A DNA stretch of 64,000 bases from Yinghuangia seranimata. Lineage in GTDB: Bacteria > Actinomycetota > Actinomycetes > Streptomycetales > Streptomycetaceae. Position 1 is the first letter of the stretch; every line of letters starts with the position of its first letter. A model generated the notes under the pieces. It worked only from the letters and a program-made list of their open reading frames with translations. It was not told where the DNA came from and made no database searches. The stretch lies in the NCBI RefSeq assembly GCF_029953285.1, contig NZ_JASAOI010000022.1, positions 62,001 through 126,000 of the forward strand. Reading direction: 5' to 3'. This document shows positions 63,521-64,000 of the stretch, in pieces. A program made the position numbers and the translations under genes.

Positions 63521-64000
63521 ATGCGCACCACCTCCCGTCGCCTGCTCGCCTCCGCCGCACTCCCGACGCTGGTCGTCGTGGCCGCGTGTGCCGCCGGCGG
63601 GGGGAAGGGCGGGGGGACCGTGCCGGTCGCTGCGAGTGCGCCTGCGCCGGCGTCCGCTCCGTCGGTGGTGGGTGCTCCCGGTCAGGCGGCCGAGGCGGGG
63701 GCCTCGTTGGCGCCCGAGGCGTTGCCCGGGGTGCGGCTGGTGCAGGCGGATCTGCCGCCCGGGTGGTCGATCGGGGAGAAGGCCACCGACGACGACACCG
63801 GCCGGACCGAGCGGCCCGAGTGCCAGCCGTTCGCTGACCTGATGACCGGGTCCGGCGCGGGGGTCGCCCCGACGGGGTACGGCGCGGTCGGCCTGGTCGC
63901 CGACGGCAAGGAGGACGCGCTGTTCTCCATCAGCATGCGCACCTACCGCCCCGGCGACGCGCCCGCGCTGTTCGACGCCGCCAGGGCCGCGCTGGCCGCG
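63521..64000 (+). CDS. predicted lipoprotein, tandem family member 3 (cut by window end)
   Basis: At least 160 residues, open at the window end. MRTTSRRLLASAALPTLVVV followed by lipobox VAAC (Cys23), a Gly/Lys then Ala/Pro linker, and the family domain: VRLVQADLPPGWSIGEKATDDD, RPECQPFADLMTGSG, YGAVGLVADGKEDALFSISMRTYRPGDAPALFDAARAAL. It clearly matches the genes at 61148 and 62077 (DLPxGW and CQPxxDL blocks), closest to the second. GAGGGA lies ten bases before the ATG. Confidence 0.8.
   Translation, partial: MRTTSRRLLASAALPTLVVVAACAAGGGKGGGTVPVAASAPAPASAPSVVGAPGQAAEAGASLAPEALPGVRLVQADLPPGWSIGEKATDDDTGRTERPECQPFADLMTGSGAGVAPTGYGAVGLVADGKEDALFSISMRTYRPGDAPALFDAARAALAA

Overview
The window is 64 kb of very GC-rich DNA with Streptomyces-type codon bias, many GTG starts, and start codons that often sit only 6-8 bases after a TANNNT -10 hexamer (leaderless transcripts). 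The gene order proA, SCO2583/SCO2584-type membrane proteins, M48 peptidase, nadD, LCP-like protein, rsfS, phosphatase, then leuS, degV, comEA, comEC, holA, rpsT, lepA, hemW is, from memory, the core chromosomal order of Streptomyces and close relatives. I infer a chromosomal segment of the order Streptomycetales (Streptomyces, Kitasatospora, Yinghuangia, Embleya or similar); the genus cannot be fixed from the sequence alone.

Layout. (1) 0-9 kb: proA, an array of four related single-pass membrane proteins (three with the full extracellular domain, one with only the N-terminal part), an M48 peptidase, a tiny membrane protein and a TerD fusion protein. (2) 9-13 kb: a compact phage-derived island with two tail-type proteins, a small peptide, an excisionase-like HTH protein, a Cys-rich protein, a short helical protein and a divergent repressor-like HTH protein. 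(3) 13-17 kb: nadD, LCP-like protein, rsfS and a histidine phosphatase whose only sensible start is CTG. (4) 17-31.7 kb: accessory metabolism. A PadR regulator faces a luciferase-like monooxygenase, three SDRs and an HSL-type esterase. Two identical tRNA-Ala(GGC) genes, a toxin-antitoxin-like pair and two exported proteins follow, then a GntR-controlled gamma-glutamylation operon (glutamine synthetase-like ligase, aldehyde dehydrogenase, SDR, class-I amidotransferase hydrolase).

(5) 31.7-51.8 kb: housekeeping. leuS is preceded by a 11-residue leader peptide containing three Leu codons and by an intrinsic terminator, a classical attenuator. Then come degV, comEA-comEC (comEC reads out of frame through the remnant of an SDR gene), holA, rpsT, lepA, an NlpC/P60 hydrolase with a long structured leader, an acyl-CoA synthetase and hemW. 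(6) 51.8-60.9 kb: the most unusual locus. Four same-strand genes encode three different dynamin-like GTPases and a very acidic protein ending in a C39-peptidase-like fold that has lost its apparent Cys and His. Two of the genes overlap by 4 bases, and the two halves of the locus are separated by a 34-base C homopolymer (G on the coding strand). (7) 61-64 kb: three tandem related lipoproteins, the last cut off by the window end.

How the genes work together. The PadR cluster reads as an alcohol to ketone to ester/lactone to hydrolysis pathway, and it carries repeated TGACGTAG elements at two of its promoters. The GntR operon fits gamma-glutamyl-protected catabolism of an amino alcohol such as ethanolamine. 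The dynamin operon recalls mycobacterial iniBAC (one non-GTPase followed by dynamin-like proteins) and is the best candidate here for an undescribed membrane-remodelling or defence system.
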